The translations under genes and the position numbers were made by a program. The notes under the pieces are model-generated. The model was given only the letters and a program-made list of their open reading frames with translations. It made no database searches and was not told the DNA's origin. A stretch of DNA of 64,000 nt from Phallus indusiatus. Its lineage: Eukaryota > Basidiomycota > Agaricomycetes > Phallales > Phallaceae. The stretch covers positions 124,001 to 188,000 of the forward strand of contig JAQFWX010000058.1 of NCBI GenBank assembly GCA_027605045.1, in the 5' to 3' direction. Shown here in pieces: positions 44,202 through 57,449 of the stretch; position 1 is the stretch's first letter, and the number at the start of each line of letters is the position of its first letter.

Positions 44202-47200
44202 ATGTCGTCGGGTTCAACAAGTCAAAATGATATACTCAATCAAATCTTCATTCTACTTAAAAATCGCAGTCCGGAAGTACGTTTATCAGGTGCCAGGGAT
44301 CTGAAACGATATGTGGGTTTGCGTTTCACTTTCGTGTCCTCGCTGCTCTTTCTTAATGTTTTGAATTTTTGGTATGAATAGGTTACAAGTGCTCGAGCTG
44401 ATATGAATGCGGATGCGTTCAAAAAGTTGTATGATGAACACATCAAGCCCAGATTGCTTCTTCTCTTTCATGGTAGCACCAGTGCCGAGAAACTTGGTGT
44501 GATATTGGCTATAGGTGCTGACTCTCGGAAAGATTTTCTTTTCATCCAATAGATAATTGACATCCGCGTAGACTATCTTATGGATGTTGACCAGGAAGAA
44601 ACTATCGAAAACCGAGGAAACCTTTTCCGGTTCTACAACTACTTGAAGGCCATTCTCCTTCCCAGCCCTGACCTCAACGTAATGATCGCCGCGTCTAAAG
44701 CCCTCGGGAAAATCGCAAAGATAGGAGATCAAGTACTCGGCGAAAAGTTTATTGAGCATGAAGTTCCCGATTCCATCGAGTTACTTTCGTCGAGCGAGAA
44801 GACGGAACAGAGTCGTTATGCTGGCGTGCTGATTCTGAAAGAACTTGCTCGCAACAGTCCCGGCTACTTTATCCCCCACATCAACCTTATTTTTGAAAAG
44901 ATATTATTACCGTTACGGGATCAAAGGGTAGGATGTGTCTTTGGAAATGTATTATTGGGAAAACTAAAGGTCGCTTTTTAGGCACATGTCCGTGAAGGTG
45001 CCGCAGAGCTTTTAGCGGAATTGCTTGATATCATGGCTGCTAGAGAACGTCAGACTCGTAATCAACCTTATCTTACAAAACTTGTGGAGCACTCTTTCCA
45101 AGGATTGAAAACAAATCAAGTGGAAGTCATCCATGGATCTTTATTAACATATCGGGAACTATTATTACATGCTGGCATGGTAAAGTATCAGTTATATTGA
45201 AGCGCGTTTCAGCTTTGATCTCATTGGAGTCTCGCGTCTAGGCTATGAGAGATTCGTTCCAAGAGACTGTCGAAACTATATTCCGATTCAAAAGTCACCG
45301 AGATACGTTGATCAGGAGAACCGTTATCGCTCTTATTCCAACGTTTGCTCTTTATGACAACCAAACTTTCTCTGAACACTTCCTGCATAAGGCGATGTCT
45401 CATTTACTTTCTCAGTTGGACAAACCAAGTGAACGGACCATCGGTCTGTCTTTTTAAGTTTCATGTTGGGAGCTAGCATCAGAGACTGAATCGGTTTTCT
45501 TTGTTTAGCTTACATTGCCATTGGCCATGTAGCTGGTGCGGTAGGAAGCGACATGAAGCTATTCCTGGAATCAATAATGACCAACATCAAACAAGCACTG
45601 CAAATGCGAGGGTATGTTTTAACCGTTTATTGTTTTCATCGATGTCGCTCAAAAGTGCCTGATAAATGCTGCAGAAAAAAGAATGCTCCCTCAGAAGAAC
45701 CTTTATTCCAATGCATCGGCATGCTTGCTTCTGCTGTCGGCCCCAATCTAACAAAACTACTACATGACCAACTTGATCTCATGTTTGCTTGTGGACTGAG
45801 CGAAGCTTTACGCTCGGCCTTAGTCTCTATTGCCCGTCACATCCCTCCACTATTGAATGCCATTCAAGGTTAAACATGTTCCTAATCTAATCAATCTATC
45901 TGGTGTTTGATATTCCTTGCTTTAGACCGCCTACTTCATATGCTGTCCACCGTTCTACTTGGCTTGCCGTATAGGCCTCTTGGGACCCCGCAATCTCAGA
46001 AACCGGAGGTCAAAGAAGTATGTATTGTGCTTTCCGTCTCTTAACGATCTTTCTTTATCATGCTACAGCCCGTGGTCATCTCAAAAAATCCTGAACTTAC
46101 CACTCTTGCATTAACGACGCTGGGAACATTTGACTTTAGCGGTAAGATTTTTCCCGTCCATTCTCGTCTATCCGTCTTTCTCTCTTTCTTTCTTTCTTAT
46201 CATGCCTCTTCTTGTTTTGTTTTGCTAGGTCACATATTGAACGAGTTTGTGCGCGATGCTGCTCTCCCTTATTTGGAAGATGACCATCCAGAAGTTCGCA
46301 AAGCGGCCGCTGCAACATGCTGTAAACTCTTTGTCCGAGATCCTATTTGCTATCAATCAAGCAATCATTCTATCGAAATAATCAGCGAGATTTTGGACAA
46401 ATTATTAACGGTTGGTGTTGCCGATCCTGGTATAGTCGTAGTTTCGTTTGTACAACCAGAGAACTATTGACTCATGTCTTATATCTAGACCCTATTATTC
46501 GAGGAACTGTATTGGCATCTTTGGATGACAGATTTGATAAACATCTCGCTCAAGCGGAGTATGTCCGATCACTGTTCATCGCTCTCAATGATGAAGTCTT
46601 TTCCAACCGAGTGCTTGCTATCGGCTTGATTGGTCGACTCGCTCAGCACAACCCGGCCTACGTTATTCCTTCTCTTCGCAAGGCTCTCATCCAGCTACTT
46701 ACTGAGCTAGAATATTCCACAATAACGTTTGTTAATATGCGTTTTTATCTTCTCCCCACAACCACTAATTGACTTTGTTTTCTAGACGGAGCCGAGAAGA
46801 AGCATCGCGACTTTTGACTCTCCTCACAAGTGCAACGCAAAGACTTATCAAGCCATATGCTCTCCCTATGCTACGTGTCTTGTTACCAAAAGCGACGGAT
46901 TCAAATCCAATCGTCGCCGGACAAGTTTTGCTATGCATTGGAGAGTTATCCTCCGTCGGCGGCGAAGACTTCGCACCTCATATTCCGCAGGTTATGTCGG
47001 TTATTCTTGCCACGTTATCGGATCCTGCTGCTATTGCCAAACGAGAAGCATCGCTTATTACACTTGGTCAGCTTTGCACCAACACAAGCTATGTTATATC
47101 GCCTATTATGGAGCATCCGCAGTTGATGCCTATGCTTGGACGGATCTTGAAATCCGAGACTTCTGCTAACGTCAGGCGGCAGGTTATTCGGCTGTTAGGT

Positions 47201-50200
47201 ATCCTTGGTGCTATCGATCCTTATAGAAGAAAGGTATATATCTCCTTTATCACCGCCTTTTATTTGGGGTTGATAGTTGAGATATTTAGGGTATTGAAGA
47301 TATCAATCTTGAAACGGCTCCTAGACCGGTCAATGCGGTCCCTGTTAGTCATGCTACTGCTGCGTCTGGTACAGATGATTACTATCAAACTGTCGCTATC
47401 GACGCGTTGTTGGGTATCATGAAGGATCAATCTCTAGCCAATCAACACCATGTCGCAGTTGATTCAATCATGTCTATATTCAAAACGCAAGGTCTCAAGT
47501 GCGTTTCATTCTTACCAAGGGTATGCCTCTAGAAACTCTTTCTTTCGTTCTTGTTTATATCTGAGATTTCATTAGATTATCCCGGCTTTCTCAAGCGTCA
47601 CTCGGTATTCTCATGCACGTTTGCAAGAGCACCACTACTTGGAACAGATCGCTATTCTTATCGGGATCATAAAGCAGCACGTTCGCAGCTTTGTCCCTCA
47701 GCTTTTCGACCTTGTGAACGATCTTTGGGACACTGCGTCTTTACAATCGCCTCTAGTCACATTGGTAGAAGCACTCGGAAAAGCCTTGGATGCCGAATTT
47801 CGTCCTTTCCTTCCATCGATCCTTCCTCGGCTGCTTAAAGTGTTCGACGGCGACTTGACAGAAAAACGAACGGCAACTCAGATCAAAGTCTTCCATGCGT
47901 TTGGTACGTTTGGCGCAAATATCGAAGAGTATATGCACTTGGTTATTCCTGTGATTGTCAAGTCATACGAACGACCAGACGCACCCGTTGCTTTACGAAA
48001 GACGGCTGTTAAGACTATTGAAATTCTCTCTCAGCGTGTCAATTTCTCGGATCATGCTTCACGGATAATACACCCTCTCGTCCGTATACTATCTAATCTA
48101 AATCCTGATTTACGACTGGCCGTTATGGATACACTTTGTGTTTTGGTTCATCAACTGGGATCGGATTTTGCCATCTTTGTTCCTACTATTAATAAGGTAA
48201 AAGCTTTTCGAGATGCATTTGTAAAATGGAGGTTCTAAATCTATCTTTACCTTTTCTTATCTTTAGTGTCTTATTCGCTATCGTATTCGGCACGAGGGTT
48301 ATGATCATTTAATCAACATTCTGCTTAATGGAGAACGTCTACCGCCTCCAAATTTTCCAGTTGATAAGTATGCAACTTTTGCTACTGTTGATGTATCAGA
48401 GCCGTTAATCTCACTTACCTTTCTCTTATCTTGTCGCAGGTCCGATGTAAAGGGTTCCGAGTTTTCGGGCATCCCAGAAGTAGGCAAGATGACTCCAAAC
48501 CAGCAACATTTAAAGCAAGCCTGGGACGTTTCTCAGGTATCCACGAAGGAGGATTGGCAAGACTGGTTTAAGAGGGTCTCTGCTCAATTTATGAAAGAAT
48601 CTCCATCTGCTGCCATACGCTCTTGCATGAATGTTCTAGATGCGCATCCTCAAATTGCGAGGAGCTCTTCAATGCGGCGTTTCTGTCATGTTGGAGTGAA
48701 CTTTACGAGCAATATCAGGTAATTATAGTACTATCAAAAAACGTCCGTTGGATCTAAACGAGTTCTGATTACATAGGATGATCTTGTTCGATCAATTGAG
48801 CAGGCCATTACTCATCATAACATGCCATCAGATTTAGTACATGTCTTACTAAACCTCGCTGAATTTATGGAACATGAAGATAAACGATTGCCCATAGAGA
48901 ACCGAACTCTTGGTGAATATGCTCTTCAATTCCACGCGTACGCCAAGGCTCTGCACTACAAGGAACTAGAGTTCTTCCGAGAGTCGACACCTTCTATTGT
49001 CGAAGCTTTGATAGGAATCAACACAAAACTCCAGCAACATGACGCAGCTTGGGGAACATTAACAATCGCGCGAGAACAATATGACGTATCCAAACACGAG
49101 GAGTGGTTTGAACGTCTAGGAAGGTGGCAAGAGGCGTTGGAAGCTTATGACAAAAAGGCCGAGCTGGAGCCACATGCTCCGGATGTCGTCCTTGGACGTA
49201 TGCGCTGTCTTCATGCTCTTGGAGAGTGGGACCGACTTTCTCAACTCGTTATGGATCACTGGATGGATGCTGGTAATGACGGTCGACGTGAAATTGCGCC
49301 ACTTGCGGCAGCCGCAGCATGGTCACTCCGCGAATGGGATTCCATGGATGAATACATCAACGTCATGCCCAATGATTCCATGGATCGTTCATTCTATCGG
49401 GCCATCCTGGCGGTACATCGCAATCAGTTTAGCAAAGCAACTAGTCAGATCGTCAAGGCGAGAGATTTATTGGATTCTTCTCTCACAGCCTTGATCGGTG
49501 AAAGTCCCGATAGAGCGTACAAGTACGTGACTTTCTTTTGTTATCATCATTGTTCTTGACGATATTATTCCCAGCCTCATGGTTCGAGCTCAGATGCTAT
49601 CCGAGTTGGAAGAGATCATTGCCTACAAACAACTTGCAGACCAACCTGAACGTCAAGAAGTTTTACGTAAAACGTGGCGGAACAGGTACTTTGAATCTCC
49701 AATTACTCAACTAGTCACATTAAATCGCTTTTAATTTTCCAGGTTGCAAGGCTGTCAACCCGATGTTGAAGTTTGGCAGCGAATCTTGCAAGTGCGAGCT
49801 CTTGTACTCAAGTCCGAAGAAGAACCCGAGATGTGGATAAAGTTCGCAAATCTATGTCGTAAAAACGATCGTATGTGGCTAGCCGAGAAGACTATCAACA
49901 GTCTTACACAGCCTGATCAAGCGGTAAGTCCAGCCATACCATTGTAGTTGATTGGCATTATGCTAATTGGTCACATTTAGCGTAATAAAGCCGGTCCACA
50001 CGTTGTTTATGCTCAGCTGAAGTTCATGTGGGGACGAGGTGACAGACAAGAAGCTCTCATGGCTTTACGGAGCTTCTGCGAAGCTTTGCAAAGAGATATC
50101 CCCATTAAACCTGGAGAATCAAAGGTGTCCCATCAAGAGCGGCTGGCCGACATCTCGAAGGTCCTTGCTCGATGCTACCTCAAGGCCGGTCAGTGGCAGA

Positions 50201-53120
50201 GCGAGATGAAACCCGAATGGACTCCTGTTAGTCTCTTTTTTTCGTGTCACCCTCCTTTTTTTGTTCTTTTGACTAAAAGAAATCACAGGCCAGCATAAAA
50301 ACTATCTTACAAGCATATTGGTCTGCCACTCAATTTGATCCCAAGTGGTATAAAGCTTGGCACGTTTGGTCTCTAGCGAACTTCGAAGTGATAGGATATC
50401 TGGAAGCACAAAATGCCAATCAATTAGAAGATGTCCCTTTCCAAAGCTTCGTAGTTCATGTTACGTCTGCTGTCGAAGGTGAGAATTGAGCGATGCAGTG
50501 CTCATTGTGATTCGTAATGATCTCAACGCGGAACAGGATTTTTCCGATCAATTGCTTTGCGCAGCAAAAGTGCCCTTCAAGACATCTTACGTCTCCTTAC
50601 TCTTTGGTTCAAGTATGGAGCTCAGGACGATGTCAGTCATGCGATGAGCAGTGGATTCACGACTTTGGAGGTAGACACCTGGTTAGAGGTCATTCCACAG
50701 GTATATAATTCACAGATTCGTATGAATATTTGAAGTCTGGGCTAATATAGTATGTAGATCATAGCCCGTATCCAGACGCCTTCTATAAATATAAGAAGGA
50801 CAATCAGTCTTCTGCTTACAGACGTTGGAAAGCATCATCCTCAAGCTTTGATCTATCCTCTTACCGTTGCTTCCAAGTCATCCAGCCTTGCTCGAAAAAA
50901 TGCCGCAACAGTGGTTATGGATCGTATGCGAGAACATAGTGCAACCATTGTTGAACAGGTAGTCGTCTAATTTCGTTCCTCTGATAATATACTGAGCCTG
51001 CTTTTAGGCGTTGGTAGTTAGTCAAGAGTTGATCCGAGTCGCTATCTTATGGCATGAATTATGGCACGAAGGTCTCGAGGAAGCGTCTCGACTATACTTT
51101 ACAGAAAAAAACCCTGAAGGTATGATCGCGGCTCTTGAACCTCTTCATGAGATGTTAGAAAAGGTCAGTATGCGTCTATAGCGCAAGGAATTCCGAGTCT
51201 GAAAGGCTGTAGGGTCCGACCACAATTCGAGAGACATCATTTGCACAGGTGTTCGGTAGAGATCTACAAGATGCTCGAGAAGCCAGTAAGCGGTTCTTGC
51301 GCTACGGCGAGACCAGTGATTTGGACCGTGCCTGGGATATCTATTATGGCGTTTTTCGAAAGATTGAGAAGCAACTACCCCAGCTCACTACCCTTGACCT
51401 GCAATATGTATCTCCTGAGCTACTGAAAGCTCGCAACTTGGAATTAGCTGTTCCAGGTCAGTACGCCAATATTATCGCCTGTTACTGAGTGTAACTGAAA
51501 AGTCATTTCAAGGAACGTATCAGAGCGGACGACCTATCATACATATAGCTAGTTTTACTACAAAGCTTACTGTCATTGCATCCAAGCAACGACCACGACG
51601 GCTGTCCTTGAAAGGTGACGATGGGCGCGATTACCTCTATATCCTCAAAGGTGTGAAGATGGCGTAAAAGTTTGATTTGCATCCTTATTTACTTTCTTAG
51701 GTCATGAGGATTTACGGCAAGACGAGCGAGTGATGCAGTTGTTCGGTCTGGTTAATACTTTACTATCTGTGGACACCAATAGCTTCAAGCGTCGTTTGCA
51801 TATCCAGCGTTTTCCCGTCATTCCGTTGGCACCTAACGCTGGTCTGATCGGATGGGTTCACGATAGTGATACGCTGCACGTTTTGGTTAGAGATTATCGT
51901 GAAGCTCGCAAGATTCTACTTAATTTAGAGTATCGGTTAATGTTACAAGTGGGTTTGACATTAAATTGCTTTTTGACCACAGTTGTTCTAATCTGTTGTT
52001 CTGTCTAGATGGCCCCCGACTACGAAATCTTGACGCTACTTCAGAAGGTGGAGGTTTTTGAATACGCTTTGGACAATACAACCGGACAAGATCTTTATCG
52101 TATGTTATGGCTACGGAGCGTAAACTCGGAAGCCTGGTTGGATCGACGAGCAACATACACACGATCTCTGGCTGTGAACAGTATGGTTGGTCATATTCTT
52201 GGTCTAGGTGATCGACACCCCTCCAACATCCTGATTGAACGAGCAACTGGAATGGTTGTCCACATCGATTTCGGAGACTGCTTTGAAGTTGCGATGCACC
52301 GGGAGAAGTTCCCCGAGACAGTTCCATTCCGGTTAACACGTATGCTAACAAATGCCATGGAAGTGGGTAGTTTCTTATTTATCTGCCCGGTTTATTGATT
52401 TCTATCCATTCTTATAGGTAAGCGGAATTCAAGGAAGCTTCAAGTACACTTGCGAAATCACAATGCAAGTTCTTCGCGATAACAAGGATTCCTTGATGGC
52501 TGTTTTGGAAGCTTTCGTGTACGATCCGCTGATCAGCTGGCGTTTATTGCAAACCGAGGTTGATACCCGACAAGAAGGTGATTTTATGAGATATCCGTTT
52601 CAATTGATTATAATAATAACATGTTATACTTTTTTTTCTTTAGACAACATTGCGGTTGATCAATTGGCTCGAGTTGGGTATCCCCAAAATCCAGTACGCA
52701 AAATGAAAGCGGATGAGAATGAAATTTTCAACGGTAAGCTCTTTATATCATTATTATGAATCAGCGCAACATCGTATTTATGCTGTTTCAGACACGGTTG
52801 GTGATACAGGTGTAAAACAAGAAGTGCGGAATGAGAAGGCGTTACACGTTTATAATCGAGTTCAGCATAAATTAACGGGTACGTTGTCGACGAGCAAATA
52901 TGATGGTTCGTTGATGTTGATTTATTTATTTATTTTTCAGGACGAGACTTTGATCCGAACGTTGTTTTATCTGTCGAGGATCAGGTCGATCGATTGATTC
53001 AAGAAGCTACTTCATTGGAAAATTTATGTCAATGTTTCTCTGGATGGTACGTTTAGAAAAAAAATGACGGAATTTCCTTCTAATCCTTATTTATTTTTTT
53101 AAAGGTGCGCATTTTGGTAA
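44202..53120 (+). CDS. TOR1: TOR serine/threonine protein kinase
   Basis: Complete gene, ATG at 44202 to TAA at 53118-53120, with many short introns; by span I estimate 2300-2400 residues. TOR is the PIKK-family kinase at the core of TORC1/TORC2, coupling nutrients to growth. The order is HEAT-repeat region (about 44.2-48.7 kb), FAT domain (about 48.8-51.0 kb), and FRB domain (about 51.04-51.4 kb) with [28 protein letters not shown]. The kinase domain follows, with Gly-Asp-Arg-His-Pro-Ser-Asn and His-Ile-Asp-Phe-Gly-Asp (52.2-52.3 kb), and then the FATC tail ending Gly-Trp-Cys-Ala-Phe-Trp. The FRB serine and tryptophan that contact FKBP12-rapamycin are conserved. No break was seen. Confidence 0.95.
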
Positions 53121-53254
53121 ATAATCTACTAGTACACGTGTATTATACTATGGACTATGAAAACATACGCAAATAAATTGTCTTTATCTAAATAAAATGT
53201 CCTTTCTGTATGCATCATTGGATATATACCAAATGGGCGTGATTTTTCAAAATT

Positions 53255-54985
53255 TCATGACGACAAAATAGTTCCCCACTGATCGTCTACGAACCAAGTT
53301 CTGCAATGTTTGGAAGGAATAAGGAAACGGGAGGGTAACGTTGTTAATTCACCCGACATTGTAGTTTCATCGCTCGATTCTTTTGCTGATCCAGCAGGAA
53401 GCCCCTGCAAGTTCAGGATGAGCCTGCAGATCATCACAGCTGGAAGGACGATTCCAAAGCTGTAGCGTATGGATGAGTATAGTAAGAATAATTGCTGATG
53501 TGGAATCCGGGTTAAAAAGCCTACACTGAGCCAGCACCTCTAGATGTGTGAGGATTTACCTGTTATTGGATTAGAACACAATTACTGAAGAAACAAAAAA
53601 ACTTGTATACGTACGTAGTAATTAATTAAATTGGCTGTATACGCGATGCAGATCACTCCATAATATAGCATTCCGTCCTGTTGTAATGTCCGCAAGAGCC
53701 TGAGAGATTGATTAATCCCCGGGTCCGTATTAATCGATTTCACCGTGTAAAAATTACATACGGATTATGCTGAGTCGAAAAACTACGGAGACGATATATG
53801 CGATATAGAGTTAACCCAATCAAAATTGTGTCGACCATGAGAGGAGACCACCATAGTACGGCTTGAACAAGGGATAAGAATATCGTCCGAAAACGTGGAG
53901 AGCCTTTAAACATACTGATGTAAGAAGTGTGCTGATTGACAACACAGGCTGCCGGAATGGAAACGGTTAAACAAAGGAATTATTTTATGGGAGATGATTT
54001 AGAAGAGATTTACCCGCTTTCATTGGGACCGAGACAAATTTAATTTCTAGAAAAACATATGGATTGATTAATAATTTTCGTGTTTCGTTATTTCGCTTTT
54101 GTTATTTCGCTCACCTGCGGTAAAAAAGGCCAGGCAGACTAGATGTATGCTGAGCAGACCGCCAAGCGTTAGAGCCGCAGTCCGAGTCCAATTATACAAG
54201 GCCATGATTCGAATGGCCATAGTTGCTTTATGGGAAGAGGAGTAAACGGAATGATAGCGTAGGAGCTGGCTTGAGGTGCCACACCTGAAATTACTGTCCT
54301 TGGTCAGTAAATGTTTTAGAAATCCAGTTAAAAGGAGTGGCATATACAAAAAACCGAAAAGACGTTGAATACGTTAACGGCCCTGAGGAAAACTGCGCAG
54401 CTTCCAGCGTCGGCCATTCTTTAGTTGCGAGGTGGAAAGTTCGTAAAACAAGTGAGAGACATACTTGATCTATGGTTATGATATACGTTTTAACGTCTGG
54501 AAGTATTGATTTGTATACTCACTGAGTTGAAAATTCCAGGAACAAATACAACTACAAATACAGATAAAAACATATTAACCGCTATTTAGAAAAAAGTGGT
54601 ATAATGCGAAAAACGACACTAACTGAGGGAAAGGATCATTTCCACTATGGTAGAATAACGCAAGACGTAGAAAAAGAGGGCTGGCAGAGTAAATCGACGT
54701 TTCCAAATGCATTCAACCTCTAGGGAAAAAGTCAAGACTAGGCGCAATTCATGTATAAGTCGTACGAAAACCGAGCAAAGGTGATTGAGTAAGTGTGATA
54801 GTATGAACTTACCATGGTCGTAGATCAGGAGCATGAAACCAGAGACAAAGGCGACAAAAAGGATATGCCTTCGAAGAAAAAACCATGTTCAAGACTTGAT
54901 GCGCGATGTTCTCGTTCAAAGGAGTCACATACGAATGTATATACTGTTCGATGAAGGCACTTTGGCTAGATAACGTATACTCCAT
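53255..54985 (-). CDS. DUF6533-type seven-helix membrane protein
   Basis: Many-exon minus-strand gene, ATG at 54985, last exon 53255 to about 53437. Exon 2/3 joins to Leu-Leu-Ile-Tyr-Asp-His-Val-Leu-Thr-Phe-Ser-Leu-Glu-Val-Glu-Cys-Ile-Trp, the DUF6533 signature (YDHxLT..EV..IW). Seven hydrophobic segments can be read in order, including one ending Met-Ala-Leu-Tyr-Asn-Trp before helix 4 and a final Gly-Ile-Val-Leu-Pro-Ala-Val-Met-Ile-Cys-Arg-Leu-Ile-Leu-Asn. A cytosolic tail of about 50 residues follows. The family is strongly expanded in Agaricomycetes and its function is unknown; a receptor-like role is often suspected. It converges with TOR, with only 134 bp between the two stops, so 3' UTRs may overlap. 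Some internal exon borders were not resolved. Confidence 0.72.
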
Positions 54986-57449
54986 CTCAGAAGACCCAAA
55001 ATATTTCTTGAGAGATGCGACGGGTTAATCGTTATGATCAATGCATAAAAGGAAAAGAACTCGCATTAGGGCTTCTAATGATCAGGGTTGAACGTGAAAG
55101 GTCCGGGTGAGGTATACACCGGTCAGGTTGGGTACACTTTTTATATACATTTGAGTACAGCTTGCTTTGGTAATGAAAATATCGGTTGATATAGCGATCA
55201 TTTCGTGCGCTTGGTTGGTAATGAATTATGAACACTGGCGACTCGGAAATGAGTCGCCACTAGTAAGAATGGAGGTTTTAACTCTTACACGAATTGCGTT
55301 GGCCGTTTTCCGAAAGTTACGTGCTATTTGGGGTTGATATCAACGACAAGAGCAGCATCACTTAGAGCTTTGAAGAGGCTTAAAGTACTGAGTTTGCGCC
55401 TGGTGCTAATCTATCAAAGCAATATCAAAGTGGAGACCAATGTATGATATATCAAAATAAACATCGCTTAAATTTGCGTGCACATACTCTTATGTTTGAA
55501 TCCATGAAGCTTAAGCCCGTGATTTACATATGTCGTCTGACAGTCTGACAGTATTTCAAGCAAAACTGCACGGCCGTGAGCGACGGAATTTTGCGAGCGC
55601 CGTGCCGGTCGAATTGTATACGTTACACAATATGGAATTCAGTCTACGCGGCTCGACTCTGGGACGGGATTCAAATCATAATTGGCATCTGAACCCAGCA
55701 ATAAATAAAGGCCAGTGGATAGTATGGGTACTGCACAGGTGAGGGTATACATAAGATCTAGAAGTTCCGACTATTAAACGAGTCCGCTACATCATCCTGA
55801 AATTTTAAAAGTAGTAAATCACTAGCACTGCGCATCCCCGAGTTGACAGAGGGCCTTGACTGCAAAGAGGCTCGCCGTCTGGATTTCTCGCCGATACATG
55901 TCGTTTGATAATCGGTTCTCTTTTTGCTCTGAATATATATCAAGTACTGGCCCGGGATGGTCACCACCAAGGCTTAAACTTGCACCGTTGATGCCAACGC
56001 TAGCAGAATTCTTAGCATTCGACACGATACAATTCTGGACGAGTCGTCATACTTGTAGCCATGATAATACACTTCTTTCTCGGCGCACAGCCACTGCTTT
56101 GGATGCATATTAAATTTGGGGAGGTTTCCGATTAATCCTTCCTATGAAAATGTCCCGTACTAGTGCGAGAAACACATTTCCTATCATTACTCCACAACAC
56201 TCAGGAACGGGAACGAGTACATTAAACCTGTCGAATCGATATCGGGCTTGGACTGATTATACCGAGTCAAGGTCGCAATCATATTATCTACATACCTTAT
56301 CTAGTCGGGGATGTCGATAAGTATCAAGGGCCCTTCAAATGTTTGTAAATATGTACAGTTCCACTTGCCGCCTAGGATGGCAGAAACCACTTAGCGCTGC
56401 AACAGCCTGCAACGTTGACCGCGTCACCGTAGTCTGCGGCACTGTCCTAGATCCATCCCTTCACTTTTGTTTTCCAGTGGTATTTGGTGACCGACAAATT
56501 GGGCAAGGCCAGTACGCGTTTGGAATTTGTTTGGTATGCGTCCAATTGTATGTAACCTCAAATAGCGTCGGCGCAGTGTCAATTTTCAAATTACCGCACA
56601 GACTCCGATCTCAAGCTCAGCTCAAGCTTTACAGATGCGGCGACTTTAGGAATCCGATCAACTTTACCAGTTGGGGAGCTGCAATGAATCTGGATACAAT
56701 TATTATACAGTACCCAGCATCTTCGCTCCGTAAGTTTTCAAGGAGTCATATAAACTAGGACTTCGTAAGAATCGGTAAGATTGCCCCAAGTCCTTTCTGC
56801 CCGTTCTTCCACGTCCCCTTCAAGCTCGAAATCGAATCTGAACTGGTCAATATATTCTAACCCAGAGCCTCAACTTTCATGTCTTTTTGGGAATATAAAC
56901 TAGTTCCGATTTTGCCGTCATTCCGACTTCTTATTGCGTAAATTAAAACCAGTAAAGGCCCCCTTTGCCAAAAGTGTGTATAAACTCATCTTTCCTTCTC
57001 TCATTATGTAATAATCTCGTTAACACTCGAACTTGAGATTTTTTTTGCGTCCATTGCTCAGGGAAAACAATTGCAAACTCTTACCATTGTTTTGTCGTTT
57101 CGCACAATATCTCACTAACATCAAAACGAACGGCGGAAAGACAAAATAAAATAACCGCATGCCTGAATTATCGGAACTTCAGATGCAAAACCAAAAGACC
57201 ATGAAAATATGGTAAACGATGTTGGGATGTGTGCAACACAAACGAAATAAATAAATACACTCCGACTTGGAATGATGAAAAAAACTCTATTGCTCAAATC
57301 AGTTATCTCCTGCCTATGTATCCGTGAGCGAACGACAGATTTTCCTCGACTCCCTCGACCTTAAAGGATATGAAATCAGTTTTTGTAAAAGTGAGTGTCA
57401 GACCACATAACACACACCCTAAAAGGAACCATACAGCAATTTTAAAACA
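54986..57449. other. Intergenic region with possible decayed gene pieces
   Basis: A minus-strand frame at 55822-56025 has gene-like composition (Gly-Ile-Asn-Gly-Ala-Ser-Leu and Asp-Met-Tyr-Arg-Arg-Glu-Ile) but no recognised family and no start or partners. Around 56480-56515 a stretch resembles part of the BNR_4-type gene at 59.99-60.03 kb. Both may be relics. No intact gene was found. Confidence 0.35.
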
